A stretch of 39,112 nucleotides of DNA. It comes from an uncultured Bacteroidales bacterium. Lineage in GTDB: Bacteria; Bacteroidota; Bacteroidia; Bacteroidales; Paludibacteraceae. Numbering within the stretch: position 1 is the first letter of the stretch; every line of letters starts with the position of its first letter. The position numbers and the translations under genes were made by a program. The stretch spans positions 1 to 39,112 of the forward strand of contig CAMKDV010000019.1 of the NCBI GenBank assembly GCA_946411385.1. Reading direction: 5' to 3'. Below, piece by piece: positions 24,251-36,101 of the stretch. The notes under the pieces were generated by a model, which was not told the DNA's origin, did no database searches, and saw only the letters and a program-made list of their open reading frames with translations.

Positions 24251-24796
24251 TTACACAAACGTGTTCATCTCCTTCTCCAGCCGTAGCCAGTTCTCCAGCG
24301 AATCTTTGCCGAACTTCTCCATCTGTCGGCATATATCCTCAGGCGAGGCGATGTTGTCCGGTCGTGACTTCGAGAAGAACTTGTCCGCATAGCATATTAC
24401 TTTCTCCTCAATGGTTTCCGGCAGCCAGTCTTGCAATGGAAGCGGTATGTTCTGCCGCTTGATTTGCTCCACGGTTAGTCCGCTTCCTGTATGCCTTTCT
24501 GCCACGCGTGCATGTCTCGGCAAGTTCAGTTCCCGTAGTAGTTGTCCTCCAAGAAATCCGTGGCGAATATACGGCTCGTCACCGAAGCAATATATCTTCG
24601 GTGCGTGACACAAGTATATACCTATATCGTGCAACATCGCCGCTTCTTGCACAAACGTCATGTCAGCCTGCCACTCAGGATGCGCCTCGCAGATTGCCTG
24701 CGCACGCTCCGCCACCTGCTGCGAATGCCGCACCAGCAATGCCCGCAATTCGGGTTGACCGGCATAATATTTGTCAATTATTGATAGGCAGTCCAT
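24251..24796 (-). CDS. HD-domain phosphohydrolase-like protein
   Basis: Cytoplasmic protein of 181 residues with an HD fold: H24 (VRHSQQV), the HD pair at 56-57 (MLHDIGIYLC), H79 (YIRHGFLGG) and H102 (ERHTGSG) supply the metal-binding pattern. Such small proteins hydrolyse phosphate esters or nucleotides; the substrate cannot be told. LKCR-type sensor or synthetase domains are absent. It lies between the DUF4886-type gene (57-base gap) and the BRO-type gene on the same strand; no promoter was recognised. Confidence 0.82.
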   Translation of the reverse strand: MDCLSIIDKYYAGQPELRALLVRHSQQVAERAQAICEAHPEWQADMTFVQEAAMLHDIGIYLCHAPKIYCFGDEPYIRHGFLGGQLLRELNLPRHARVAERHTGSGLTVEQIKRQNIPLPLQDWLPETIEEKVICYADKFFSKSRPDNIASPEDICRQMEKFGKDSLENWLRLEKEMNTFV

Positions 24797-24828
24797 TGCT
24801 TATTTATCTTTCTAGCGCTATCTGAATA

Positions 24829-25695
24829 CTATTTGTTCTCGTCTTCAAAAGGCAACTCATTGGCATTAGCTTCTTCTATAGGACGAATGTAATCGGAGGC
24901 ACGCTCGGAAGAGATGACAGTTCGTCCTAATTGCCGTTCCAAGTCTTCGCGGGTATTCTTGGCTATTTGCCCTCCGGCTTTGGCTACTTGTTTGCTTTCG
25001 TACATGCCTTTGGGATTGCGCTGGCGTGAAAATTCAGTTGTAGCAACTTCGGCAAGCGTGTTTAGCGCCAGTTCAATGTTAGTCATGTTGTCACGTAGGT
25101 TCTCTTTAGTCAACCCTTTGTGGCGCTTGTATTCGCCCGTAGTCATGCCGCTCCATGCCCGCGTCAGTACATTCGTCAGTATAGCAAAATCTTTCTGTTT
25201 CGTTATTCCCGAACGCTGCCACTCATCCGTCAACTCCTTGCGCATCTCAATGGAACGCATTCGTTCGTTAATCCATTTGTCCGAATACCCCTGCCGTCTA
25301 TAATCCTCTACCGCCATTTGGAACGTAAGTTCCGGATCAATCATCTGGTCAATACGCTGTGCTCCTACCTCTGCGAGCCATCGTTTAATCGGCTCTGCTT
25401 TTTTCGAAGGAATAGATTGTATGATACGGAAAATTCCCTCTAAATCAGCCACATCCGCCATTCGCATCTTACCATCAGCTGCTGGTAATTTCAAAGCGTG
25501 ACAATTTGTCACGGTTTCATTACCCTCTGCTTTTAGACGCTGTTTAAGTTTGCGCCAATAAGCCATAACATCAGCACTATCCGTTAACACTTGTACTATA
25601 TCCGCAACAGCGAAATAGTATTTTTCCTCTTCTTCGTTCCAGACAATTCGTATTTTCTTATCCTCGAATAGTTTTATGATTGATTCGTTTGCCAT
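24829..25695 (-). CDS. BRO-N family antirepressor-like protein
   Basis: The ATG at 25695 (MANESIIKLFEDKKIR) is preferred; the frame is open 15 codons further, through one of the palindromes. The Bro-N domain covers about residues 10-110: FAVADIVQVLTDSADVMAYW, then HALKLPAADGKMR and FRIIQSIPSKKAEPIKRWLA are typical of the family. The helical C-terminal half (about 125-230) carries QKDFAILTNVLTRAWSGMTT and the conserved Y.K.H.G segment. Bro-N proteins occur in phages and as lone chromosomal genes and are presumed DNA-binding; the exact role is unknown. It is inserted between an HD gene and fmt. Similar palindromes upstream and within the gene suggest autoregulation. Confidence 0.8.
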   Translation of the reverse strand: MANESIIKLFEDKKIRIVWNEEEEKYYFAVADIVQVLTDSADVMAYWRKLKQRLKAEGNETVTNCHALKLPAADGKMRMADVADLEGIFRIIQSIPSKKAEPIKRWLAEVGAQRIDQMIDPELTFQMAVEDYRRQGYSDKWINERMRSIEMRKELTDEWQRSGITKQKDFAILTNVLTRAWSGMTTGEYKRHKGLTKENLRDNMTNIELALNTLAEVATTEFSRQRNPKGMYESKQVAKAGGQIAKNTREDLERQLGRTVISSERASDYIRPIEEANANELPFEDENK

Positions 25696-25805
25696 AACGT
25701 TCTTTACTTTCGTGGGGGGGTACATTGTACCCCTCTTCAAATATGCTACTCTTTTCTACCAGGGGACAGATTGTCCCCCTGTTTAGATGGTGACATAATT
25801 TCACC
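25497..25805. promoter_or_regulatory. Palindromes at the BRO gene: candidate operators
   Basis: Four dyads share a (G)ACA..TTGT(C)-like core: 25497-25513 (CGTGACAA and TTGTCACG about a single T, inside the gene), 25717-25733 (GGGGTAC-ATT-GTACCCC), 25762-25778 (GGGGAC-AGATT-GTCCCC) and the weaker 25789-25805 (GGTGA and TCACC). The middle two are 45 bases apart centre to centre and lie just upstream of the start codon. Confidence 0.6.
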
Positions 25806-25816
25806 GATTCAAAGTG

Positions 25817-26713
25817 TTACCTCAACCCATTCAGCAATGCTTTCGCAGCCATCCTCTTTTTTCCGGGAAGTTGCAGTTCCGTCAGGCTGATCTCGCCGTC
25901 AGCGCATTGCAGCGTGATGGGGCCGTGACATTTCTCCGTAGCAAACACTTTCACATTCTCGTAGGTTGTGCCGCCTATTGTCAGGTTGCACCATGCAGCA
26001 GGGTAGGGACTTAGTCCGCGAACGAAGTTATGCACCTCGGCGACGGTCTTGGTGGTGTCAATCTCGCAGGTCTCCTTGAAGATCTTCGGTGCGGGACGCA
26101 GTTCGCCTGCCTCTATCTCTGCCTGTGCAGTTGTTGGCAGCGGTGTGCCTTGCGCATCGGATTGTTCTATCAGATCCACTGTGCGGAGAACGAGATCCGT
26201 GCCGAGCTCCATCAGCCGGTCATGCACCGAACCTACATTCTCATCCTCGCCGATAGCAATCTTCTCCTGAAGAATAATGTTACCTGTATCTATCTCGTGC
26301 TTGAGCATGAAGGTGGTGACGCCTGTCTCTTTCTCGCCGTTGATCACTGCCCAGTTGATAGGCGCAGCACCTCGATATTGCGGCAGCAGCGAAGCGTGCA
26401 GATTGAATGTTCCCAATCGGGGCATCGCCCATACCACTTCAGGCAGCATTCGGAATGCCACCACAATCTGCAAATCTGCTTGATAGCTCCTCAGTTCTTC
26501 TACGAACGCCTCGTCTTTCAATTTCTCGGGCTGCAACACCGGCAAACCAACCGATAGCGCATATTCCTTCACCGCCGAGTATTGCATGTGGTGTCCCCTG
26601 CCGGCAGGTTTGTCCGGCATCGTGACTACTGCTACGACGTTCTTGCCGCTTTCAACCAACGCTCTGAGCGGAGCCACGGCAAACTCCGGCGTACCCATAT
26701 ATATTATTCGCAT
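25817..26713 (-). CDS. fmt: Methionyl-tRNA formyltransferase
   Basis: Formylates initiator Met-tRNA using 10-formyl-tetrahydrofolate. The ATG at 26713 (MRIIYMGTPEFA) is chosen; the codon two positions upstream is TTG. Catalytic residues N104 and H106 in FNLHASLLPQYRGAAPIN and D142 in HEIDTG are all present. The C-terminal tRNA-binding domain (about 205-298) is complete though short; 298 residues is slightly below the usual 310-320. It is separated from nadK by 134 bases that include a 15-base palindrome (26790-26804). Confidence 0.95.
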   Translation of the reverse strand: MRIIYMGTPEFAVAPLRALVESGKNVVAVVTMPDKPAGRGHHMQYSAVKEYALSVGLPVLQPEKLKDEAFVEELRSYQADLQIVVAFRMLPEVVWAMPRLGTFNLHASLLPQYRGAAPINWAVINGEKETGVTTFMLKHEIDTGNIILQEKIAIGEDENVGSVHDRLMELGTDLVLRTVDLIEQSDAQGTPLPTTAQAEIEAGELRPAPKIFKETCEIDTTKTVAEVHNFVRGLSPYPAAWCNLTIGGTTYENVKVFATEKCHGPITLQCADGEISLTELQLPGKKRMAAKALLNGLR

Positions 26714-26847
26714 ATTCAAAGATTCAAAAATTCAATATCTCAGGGTTTTGATTTTTTCTTGAGCAGATTTGGTTTTTCTCGAGAGGGAGTTATGGTGACC
26801 ATAATGACCGAGCCAAAAAGCCGAAGATGCCAAGAAAAAACAAAACG
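26714..26847. other. Gap between nadK and fmt
   Basis: This stretch contains a perfect 15-base palindrome at 26790-26804 (TTATGGT-G-ACCATAA) and T-rich sequence near 26747-26778. A near-consensus -7 box (TTCTTTG-like, minus strand) may be present near 26717-26727, but no clean promoter was seen. Confidence 0.4.
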
Positions 26848-27720
26848 CTATTTGCCCCATTGGAGTTTGTCTTTCAATGCCTGTATGAACGAATGTTCCT
26901 CCAATTGTACAACCTTCGTCGTGTACGGCGCTTTGCATATATGCAGTTTCACCTCGTTCAGCAGCGACTGGCTTCGGCCGTCTACCGATATCAGGTAGTT
27001 GCCGTTACGGCTATGGATGTTGAGGTCGATGGTCCAGTCATCGGGTATGACAAGCGGCCGTACGGATAGCCTGTGCGTAGCGATAGGCGACAGGATGATG
27101 GCTTTCACGTGCGGTTCCATCAGCGGACCTCCTACGCTTAGGTTATACGCAGTAGACCCCGTAGGTGTGCTGATGACCAGCCCGTCGGCTTCGTAGGTAT
27201 GCAGATGTTCGCCGTTGACGAACGCCTCTATCTGTATCATGGATGACAAACCCGACTTCATCACCGCTATCTCATTCAGCGCGTATGGTGAAGAAAGGTG
27301 TCCTCCGCCTACACCGGTCACGGTCAGCAATGAACGCTGCTCGATGGTGTAGCGCCCTTGGATGAGTTGATCCATGATGATGTCTACCTGCTGCGTTTGT
27401 ACCTCTGCCAGAAATCCCAGATGACCGCAGTTGATGCCCACGATAGGGATGTTCTTCGCTCCGATGAGTGAGGCGGTGGTCAGATAGGTACCGTCGCCGC
27501 CGATGGATAGGGCGAAATCAATCATATTACCTGCCTCTGTGAAGGCTTGCCACGCTTCTTCCTCTACGGGAAAAGCAGGGTAATCGCGCAGGTTCATCTC
27601 TTGACGCAACTCTTGAGAGAGGTAGATATCCACGTCACGCAACTGCATAAACTCCAACAAGTGCGACACCTCACTCAAGGTGTTGTGCTTCATCGCATTA
27701 CCGAATATTGCTACTTTCAT
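26848..27720 (-). CDS. nadK: NAD kinase
   Basis: Phosphorylates NAD to NADP. The GGDG motif is at residues 74-77 (SIGGDGTYLTTA), NCGHLGFLAE follows near 98-107, and the second conserved block PTGSTAYNLSVGGP lies near 185. The length of 290 is normal. The start codon lies 20 bases inside the 3' end of dapA (23-base overlap), implying translational coupling. It is the last gene of the ligA-dapA operon. Confidence 0.95.
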   Translation of the reverse strand: MKVAIFGNAMKHNTLSEVSHLLEFMQLRDVDIYLSQELRQEMNLRDYPAFPVEEEAWQAFTEAGNMIDFALSIGGDGTYLTTASLIGAKNIPIVGINCGHLGFLAEVQTQQVDIIMDQLIQGRYTIEQRSLLTVTGVGGGHLSSPYALNEIAVMKSGLSSMIQIEAFVNGEHLHTYEADGLVISTPTGSTAYNLSVGGPLMEPHVKAIILSPIATHRLSVRPLVIPDDWTIDLNIHSRNGNYLISVDGRSQSLLNEVKLHICKAPYTTKVVQLEEHSFIQALKDKLQWGK

Positions 27721-28591
27721 AAGCTGATAGTTGTTGTTGTAATGAATGATGTAGTTCGTTTGTTCCTTCTACGAGCGGCAGACGCACTTTGTCGCTGCAT
27801 GTGCCCTGCTGGGCAAGCAGGGCTTTGATGCCTGTCGGATTGCCTTCCTTGAACAGCAATGCAATCAGCGGATTCAGTGCATCTTGTTCCTGTTGATTGG
27901 GTGCATGTACCAATCGCATCGCCGCTTCCGGCAGGGCGTTCGATAGTACGGATATCAATCCGTGTGCCCCTGCTTGCATCAGCGGAACGGTCAGCCCGTC
28001 ATCGCCCGACAGCACCACAAACATACTGCCTCGTGCGCCGCGAATGATCTGCTCTATCTGCTGCTGATTACCCGATGCCTCTTTCACGCCGATGATGCGG
28101 TGCGGATATTTTGCCGCAAGGCGCAATACGGTTTCCGGCAACATATTTACTCCGGTGCGTCCGGGTACGTTGTACAGTATCACCGGTACGGGCGATGCTT
28201 CGGCAATGGCGGCAAAGTGCCGGAACAGACCTTCTTGCCCCGGTTTGTTATAGTACGGGCAGACGCTGAGTATGGCGGCATAGTGCTGCTTCAGTTCGTT
28301 GCCGAGCAGTCCCAGCCGTTCCACCACCTCCTGTGTGCAGTTGCCGCCCACACCCAGTACCAGTGGTATGCGTCCGGCTATGTGTTCCACGATCGTCTCA
28401 CGCACCACTTTCTGCTCGCGTGGCGTGAGCGTAGCAGCCTCGCCTGTCGTGCCGAGCACTACCAGAAAATCCACCTTTGCCTCCAGCTGTTTGTCCAGCA
28501 GCCGGTGCAATGCCGGTATGTCCAGCTTGCCTTCCGGCGTGAAGGGGGTGATGAGCGCCGTGCCAAGACCTTGTATGGTTTGTTTCATCAT
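27698..28591 (-). CDS. dapA: 4-hydroxy-tetrahydrodipicolinate synthase
   Basis: Condenses pyruvate with aspartate semialdehyde in the lysine/diaminopimelate pathway. The Schiff-base lysine is K170 (GVKEASG), the proton-relay tyrosine Y140 and the substrate arginine R145 (YNVPGRTG); GTTGEA is at 48-53. The length of 297 is normal. Two adjacent ATGs (28591, 28588) are possible starts. It overlaps the DUF6913-like gene by four bases (ATGA) and nadK by 23. Confidence 0.95.
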   Translation of the reverse strand: MMKQTIQGLGTALITPFTPEGKLDIPALHRLLDKQLEAKVDFLVVLGTTGEAATLTPREQKVVRETIVEHIAGRIPLVLGVGGNCTQEVVERLGLLGNELKQHYAAILSVCPYYNKPGQEGLFRHFAAIAEASPVPVILYNVPGRTGVNMLPETVLRLAAKYPHRIIGVKEASGNQQQIEQIIRGARGSMFVVLSGDDGLTVPLMQAGAHGLISVLSNALPEAAMRLVHAPNQQEQDALNPLIALLFKEGNPTGIKALLAQQGTCSDKVRLPLVEGTNELHHSLQQQLSAYESSNIR

Positions 28592-29088
28592 TCAGTACTG
28601 TTAATCATCTTTAGGTAGCGGATGATCTGCTCCGCTATATCTTCGCTATGGTAGGTATCGCCTTCTGCCGGTGCGGGCAAGCTTACCATCATGTCCAGCA
28701 CGCCTTGCTGATCTTCCTCAGGTACGTCCATAAACCGCAATCCGCACTTGAATGTAGCATCGATAGCCATCAGCAAATATTGTGCGCCGATGTGGTAGGT
28801 CGTGCTCAGGTCCAGTACCAAGTCAAAACGCTGGCTGGGCAGGGCTTGCAGCGCTGCTGATGTGGGCTTGCCCATGATGGTGAAGTCCTGTTTGGGCTCG
28901 TAGCCCACAATCTCCACCATGATGCTGTCTTTCTCCAATTGGCGAATAATCCGTTCTATCTCTTTGTTCTGTTCTCCGGCAAACACCAGCGCTACCGAAC
29001 GCACCTTGTTGTAGTTCGGGAAGATCACCTCGCGTCCCTTCTGGTGACGCTTGGCGTAGCGGAAAAACCAAAGTTTGATTTTGTTCAT
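28588..29088 (-). CDS. DUF6913-like conserved protein
   Basis: Cytoplasmic protein of 166 residues starting MNKIKLWFFRYAKRHQKG. It has no signal peptide or membrane segment. An alternating beta/alpha pattern (SVALVFAG, VEIVGYEP, RFDLVLDLSTTYHIGAQYLLMAI) suggests a Rossmann-like fold. It appears to be the small uncharacterised protein commonly found beside ligA and dapA in Bacteroidales. It lies 15 bases after ligA and overlaps dapA by four bases. Function unknown. Confidence 0.7.
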   Translation of the reverse strand: MNKIKLWFFRYAKRHQKGREVIFPNYNKVRSVALVFAGEQNKEIERIIRQLEKDSIMVEIVGYEPKQDFTIMGKPTSAALQALPSQRFDLVLDLSTTYHIGAQYLLMAIDATFKCGLRFMDVPEEDQQGVLDMMVSLPAPAEGDTYHSEDIAEQIIRYLKMINSTE

Positions 29089-29103
29089 CTTTTTCTCAAT
29101 TTT

Positions 29104-32770
<3,667 letters not shown>

Positions 32771-32777
<7 letters not shown>

Positions 32778-34048
32778 TGGAATAGAGGGAATTGCGCCAT
32801 CTCGGCATTCACTTCTGCGCGTACGGCTGCAATCACGGCTTCATCTTCCGGAGTGCGTAGCACCTTGTCAATCAGTTCCACGATCCACGGCATCCGGTCT
32901 TCCTTTAGTCCGCGGGTGGTGATAGCCGGCGTGCCGAAACGCAGACCCGAGGTCTGGAAGGCCGAACGGCTGTCAAACGGCACCATGTTCTTGTTCGTCG
33001 TGATATCGGCTGCCACCAGTGCCTGCTCGGCTTTCTTGCCCGTCAAGTCGGGATACTTGGTGCGCAGGTCGATCAGCATCGAGTGGTTTTCCGTGCCGCC
33101 GGAGATCACTTTGTACCCTTTGTCCACGAATGCCTGTGCCATGACGGATGCGTTCAGTTTCACTTGCTGCTGATAGGTCTTGAATTCAGGCAGCAATGCT
33201 TCGCCGAAGGCTACGGCTTTGGCGGCAATCACATGCTCCAGCGGACCACCTTGCGTGCCGGGGAAGACTGCCGAGTCGAGTAGGGCACTCATCATCTTGA
33301 TCTCTCCTTTCGGCGTGGTCTTGCCCCACGGATTTTGAAAATCTTTGCCCATCAATATGATACCTCCGCGCGGACCACGGAGCGTCTTGTGCGTTGTGGA
33401 GGTTACGATATGTGCATACTCCAGCGGGTTCTTCAGTAGTCCGGCTGCTATCAGACCTGCCGGATGCGCCATATCTACCATGAAGATAGCACCGATCTCG
33501 TCGGCTACTTTGCGGATACGCGCATAATCCCATTCGCGGCTGTAAGCCGATGCTCCGGCAATGATCAGTTTGGGCTTGTGCTCACGGGCTTTGCGCTCCA
33601 GGTCATCATAATCCACCATGCCCGTTGCCTCGTTCAGGTCATAGCCGATGGCGTGGAACATCAATCCCGAGAAGTTCACCGCCGATCCGTGGCTCAGATG
33701 GCCGCCATGACTCAGGTTCAGTCCCATGAACGTATCACCGGCTTTCAGGCAGGCCATGAATACCGCCATGTTGGCTTGTGCGCCGGAGTGTGGCTGCACA
33801 TTCACATATTCGGCGTTGTACAGTTGTTTCAGTCGCGTACGAGCCAGCTCTTCCACCTCGTCCACAACCTCGCAGCCGCCGTAATAGCGGTGACCGGGAT
33901 AACCCTCGGCATACTTGTTCGTCAATACGCTGCCCATAGCGGCAAGCACTTCGTCTGAAACGTAGTTCTCACTTGCTATCAGTTCAATACCTTTGGTTTG
34001 ACGCTCACGCTCACGGCGGATAATATCAAATACTTGTGTGTCTTTCAT
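32771..34048 (-). CDS. glyA: Serine hydroxymethyltransferase
   Basis: PLP enzyme converting serine and tetrahydrofolate to glycine and methylene-tetrahydrofolate. The PLP lysine is K221 ([14 protein letters not shown]); [11 protein letters not shown] is at 21-31, and the cofactor Asp lies in MVDMAHPAG near 192. The length of 425 is normal. It follows the EamA gene by four bases and overlaps the nuclease gene by up to seven bases. Confidence 0.96.
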
Positions 34049-34052
34049 ATAT

Positions 34053-34991
34053 TTAGTGTTTTAGTCTTACATGATTGGTTGTCTGTTTGTATTGGCAGAT
34101 GAATAGGCCGCCTACAATCAGCAATATTCCCATCCATTTGCCTATCGGCAGGTGCTCACCGAAGATGATGAGCATGATGATGGCGGTGAACACCGGTCGT
34201 ACATTATTGAACGCATTGGCTTGTGTCACGCCTATCTGGCGAACCGTGTAGCAGTACAATATAAACGCTATCACGGACGAACATACCGACAAATAGCCTA
34301 TCGTTTCCATGGCTGCCGGCACGTTATGCACCAGCATCCAGCCCTCTTCCATACACGCTCTGCCTTCTATCACTGCCCATAGCGGAATGAAGAACGCCAA
34401 TGCCGTCAGCTGACCGTAGAACACGATCGACAGCGGTGAGTAGTGGGCAGGTATCTTCTTCATGACGATGGTATACATCACCGCCGAACAAACAGCCGTG
34501 ATGGCAAACAAGATGCCTATAGGCTGACCGATATCGAAGTTTTGCGAACCTACCAGCACCAGCATGAACATCCCTGCCGTAGATATCAATATGCCCAATA
34601 TATTGAATAGCGTCACCTTTTCCCGCAAGACCAGCCATGCCAGTAGCGGCGCAATCAGCGGCCCTACCGACAATAGCGCTTCTGCAATGGTGGGCGAGGA
34701 GATCGAGCCGTAGCAATAGGTCTCCAGTATATAGTACAGCACCGGCTGCAATATGCCTGCTAACAAAAACAGCAGTATATCTCCCTTCCGTATCCGCTGC
34801 AGTCCCAATATAGTCGACCTGCCTTTCAGAGCCAAACCTACCGCCAGCATCAGCAGCACAGCCGCGGAAAAACGCAGCATAATCATCGTGAACGGGCGGA
34901 AAAGTACCAGTGCATGTTGGATGAAGATGCCCGATGCAGCCCAGATGAGCATCGATACCAAAATGGCTATGTAAGGTAGCGCTTTTTGCAT
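34053..34991 (-). CDS. EamA/DMT family transporter
   Basis: Inner-membrane metabolite exporter of the drug/metabolite transporter superfamily. About ten hydrophobic segments form two EamA repeats (about 8-140 and 155-295); [23 protein letters not shown] and [16 protein letters not shown] are typical end-of-repeat motifs. Substrate unknown. The length of 312 is normal. It is the first gene of the seven-gene operon reaching to nadK, driven by the promoter at 35034-35065. Confidence 0.88.
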   Translation of the reverse strand: MQKALPYIAILVSMLIWAASGIFIQHALVLFRPFTMIMLRFSAAVLLMLAVGLALKGRSTILGLQRIRKGDILLFLLAGILQPVLYYILETYCYGSISSPTIAEALLSVGPLIAPLLAWLVLREKVTLFNILGILISTAGMFMLVLVGSQNFDIGQPIGILFAITAVCSAVMYTIVMKKIPAHYSPLSIVFYGQLTALAFFIPLWAVIEGRACMEEGWMLVHNVPAAMETIGYLSVCSSVIAFILYCYTVRQIGVTQANAFNNVRPVFTAIIMLIIFGEHLPIGKWMGILLIVGGLFICQYKQTTNHVRLKH

Positions 34992-35033
34992 GCAAATGTA
35001 ACGATTATTTATCTAAAATGCAAAATTACCTTA

Positions 35034-35065
35034 CAAAGTTACAAATTTATTTGGAAATTTGCAAA
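35034..35065 (-). promoter_or_regulatory. Promoter of the EamA-glyA-ligA-dapA-nadK operon
   Basis: On the minus strand TTTG (35065-35062), a 20-base spacer and TAACTTTG (35041-35034) match the consensus. It overlaps the divergent promoter at 35050-35081. Confidence 0.87.
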
Positions 35066-35081
35066 TCTTTTTGTAACTTTG
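35050..35081 (+). promoter_or_regulatory. Promoter of the steroid-reductase-like gene
   Basis: TTTG (35050-35053), a 20-base spacer and TAACTTTG (35074-35081) match the consensus. The expected start near 35087 leaves a 54-base leader to the ATG at 35141. It overlaps the opposite promoter by 16 bases, so RNA polymerase cannot occupy both at once. Confidence 0.87.
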
Positions 35082-35140
35082 TGCGATTTTTTTGCAAGAA
35101 AAGTGAAAATATATCAAAAAACGGACAAAATAGTAGGCTT

Positions 35141-35929
35141 ATGGAACATTTGAGCTCGATAGAATTCTTCTACAATTTCCTTTTTGTGATGGCGCTCGTC
35201 GGCTTCGTCGTTTTCGTGTCGCTGTATTTCGTCGACGCAGGCTATGGCAAGATGCGTACCGAGAAGTGGGGACCGGCTATCAACAACAAGATAGGATGGC
35301 TCTTGATGGAGGTGCCGGTGTTTGTTGTTGTGCTGTATTTGTGGGGATTGTCGCCCGTACGTTGGCAAGTGCCGTACCTGCTGTTCTTCCTCTTGTTCGA
35401 GATGCACTATTTCCAGCGCTCGTTCATCTTCCCGCTGCTTATGCGTGGCAATAGCAAGATGCCCATCGTCATCATGGGGCTCTCGGTGCTTTGGAATCTG
35501 ATTAACGGCTACGTGCAAGGCTATTGGCTGTTCCATATTGCACCTGCGTTGATGCCTGACCTCTATACGCCCGATTGGATCACTACGCCGCAGTTTATTG
35601 CCGGTACCGTCATCTTTATTACCGGATTTATCATCAACCTGCATTCCGATCATGTGATCCGAAATCTCCGCCAGCCCGGCGATACCAACCATTATCTGCC
35701 TAAAAAAGGAATGTACAAGTACGTCACTTCCGCCAACTATTTCGGCGAGATCACCGAGTGGCTCGGCTTTGCTATCCTTACCTGGTCGTGGGCGGGTGCG
35801 CTGTTCTTCTGGTTCAGTTGCTGCAATCTCGTTCCGCGCGCGAACTCTATATACTTGCGCTACGAGAAAGAGTTCCCCGACGAGTTCGACCGCCGCAAAC
35901 TCAAACGAATCATTCCCTTTATCTATTGA
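35141..35929 (+). CDS. 3-oxo-5-alpha-steroid 4-dehydrogenase-like membrane protein
   Basis: Integral membrane protein of 262 residues in the steroid 5-alpha-reductase / DUF1295 superfamily. The ATG at 35141 (MEHLSSIEFFYN) lies downstream of the predicted transcript start; an earlier frame-open ATG at 35018 lies upstream of the promoter and cannot be used. About six helices. The C-terminal signature is complete: GDTNHYLPKKGMYKYVTS, NYFGEITEWLGFAILTW, LVPRANSIYLRYEKEFPDEF and KLKRIIPFIY, the NADPH and substrate region of the family. Gut Bacteroidales homologues reduce 3-oxo-delta-4 steroids and bile acids; lipid substrates are equally possible here. It is a single gene followed by a strong terminator. 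Confidence 0.87.
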   Translation: MEHLSSIEFFYNFLFVMALVGFVVFVSLYFVDAGYGKMRTEKWGPAINNKIGWLLMEVPVFVVVLYLWGLSPVRWQVPYLLFFLLFEMHYFQRSFIFPLLMRGNSKMPIVIMGLSVLWNLINGYVQGYWLFHIAPALMPDLYTPDWITTPQFIAGTVIFITGFIINLHSDHVIRNLRQPGDTNHYLPKKGMYKYVTSANYFGEITEWLGFAILTWSWAGALFFWFSCCNLVPRANSIYLRYEKEFPDEFDRRKLKRIIPFIY

Positions 35930-35978
35930 TAAACCCTTCGCCTTTCGGCTTCCCGAAGCCCTAAGACGTTCAACTAAA

Positions 35979-36003
35979 AAACTCCCTCGCGGAGTTTTTT
36001 TTT
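35979..36003 (+). terminator. Intrinsic terminator after the steroid-reductase-like gene
   Basis: AAACTCC (35979-35985), CTCGC loop and GGAGTTT (35991-35997), followed by a run of T to 36003. Confidence 0.92.
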
Positions 36004-36028
36004 ATATTTTTTTGTTTCTGTCTGTTTT

Positions 36029-36045
36029 TTGGCACGGATATTGTA
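36029..36045 (+). promoter_or_regulatory. Sigma-54-like -24/-12 promoter
   Basis: TTGGCACGGATATTGTA matches the RpoN consensus TTGGCACG-N4-TTGCA with one change (TTGTA for TTGCA), and GG and GT lie 12 apart. It sits about 57 bases before the ATG at 36102. No TTTG/TAnnTTTG pair fits in this gap. Confidence 0.5.
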
Positions 36046-36101
36046 TATTTTATGAAAAGCACTGAATAGTCAGGCTTTTAACCCTTAAAAAAGATGCAAT
36101 T

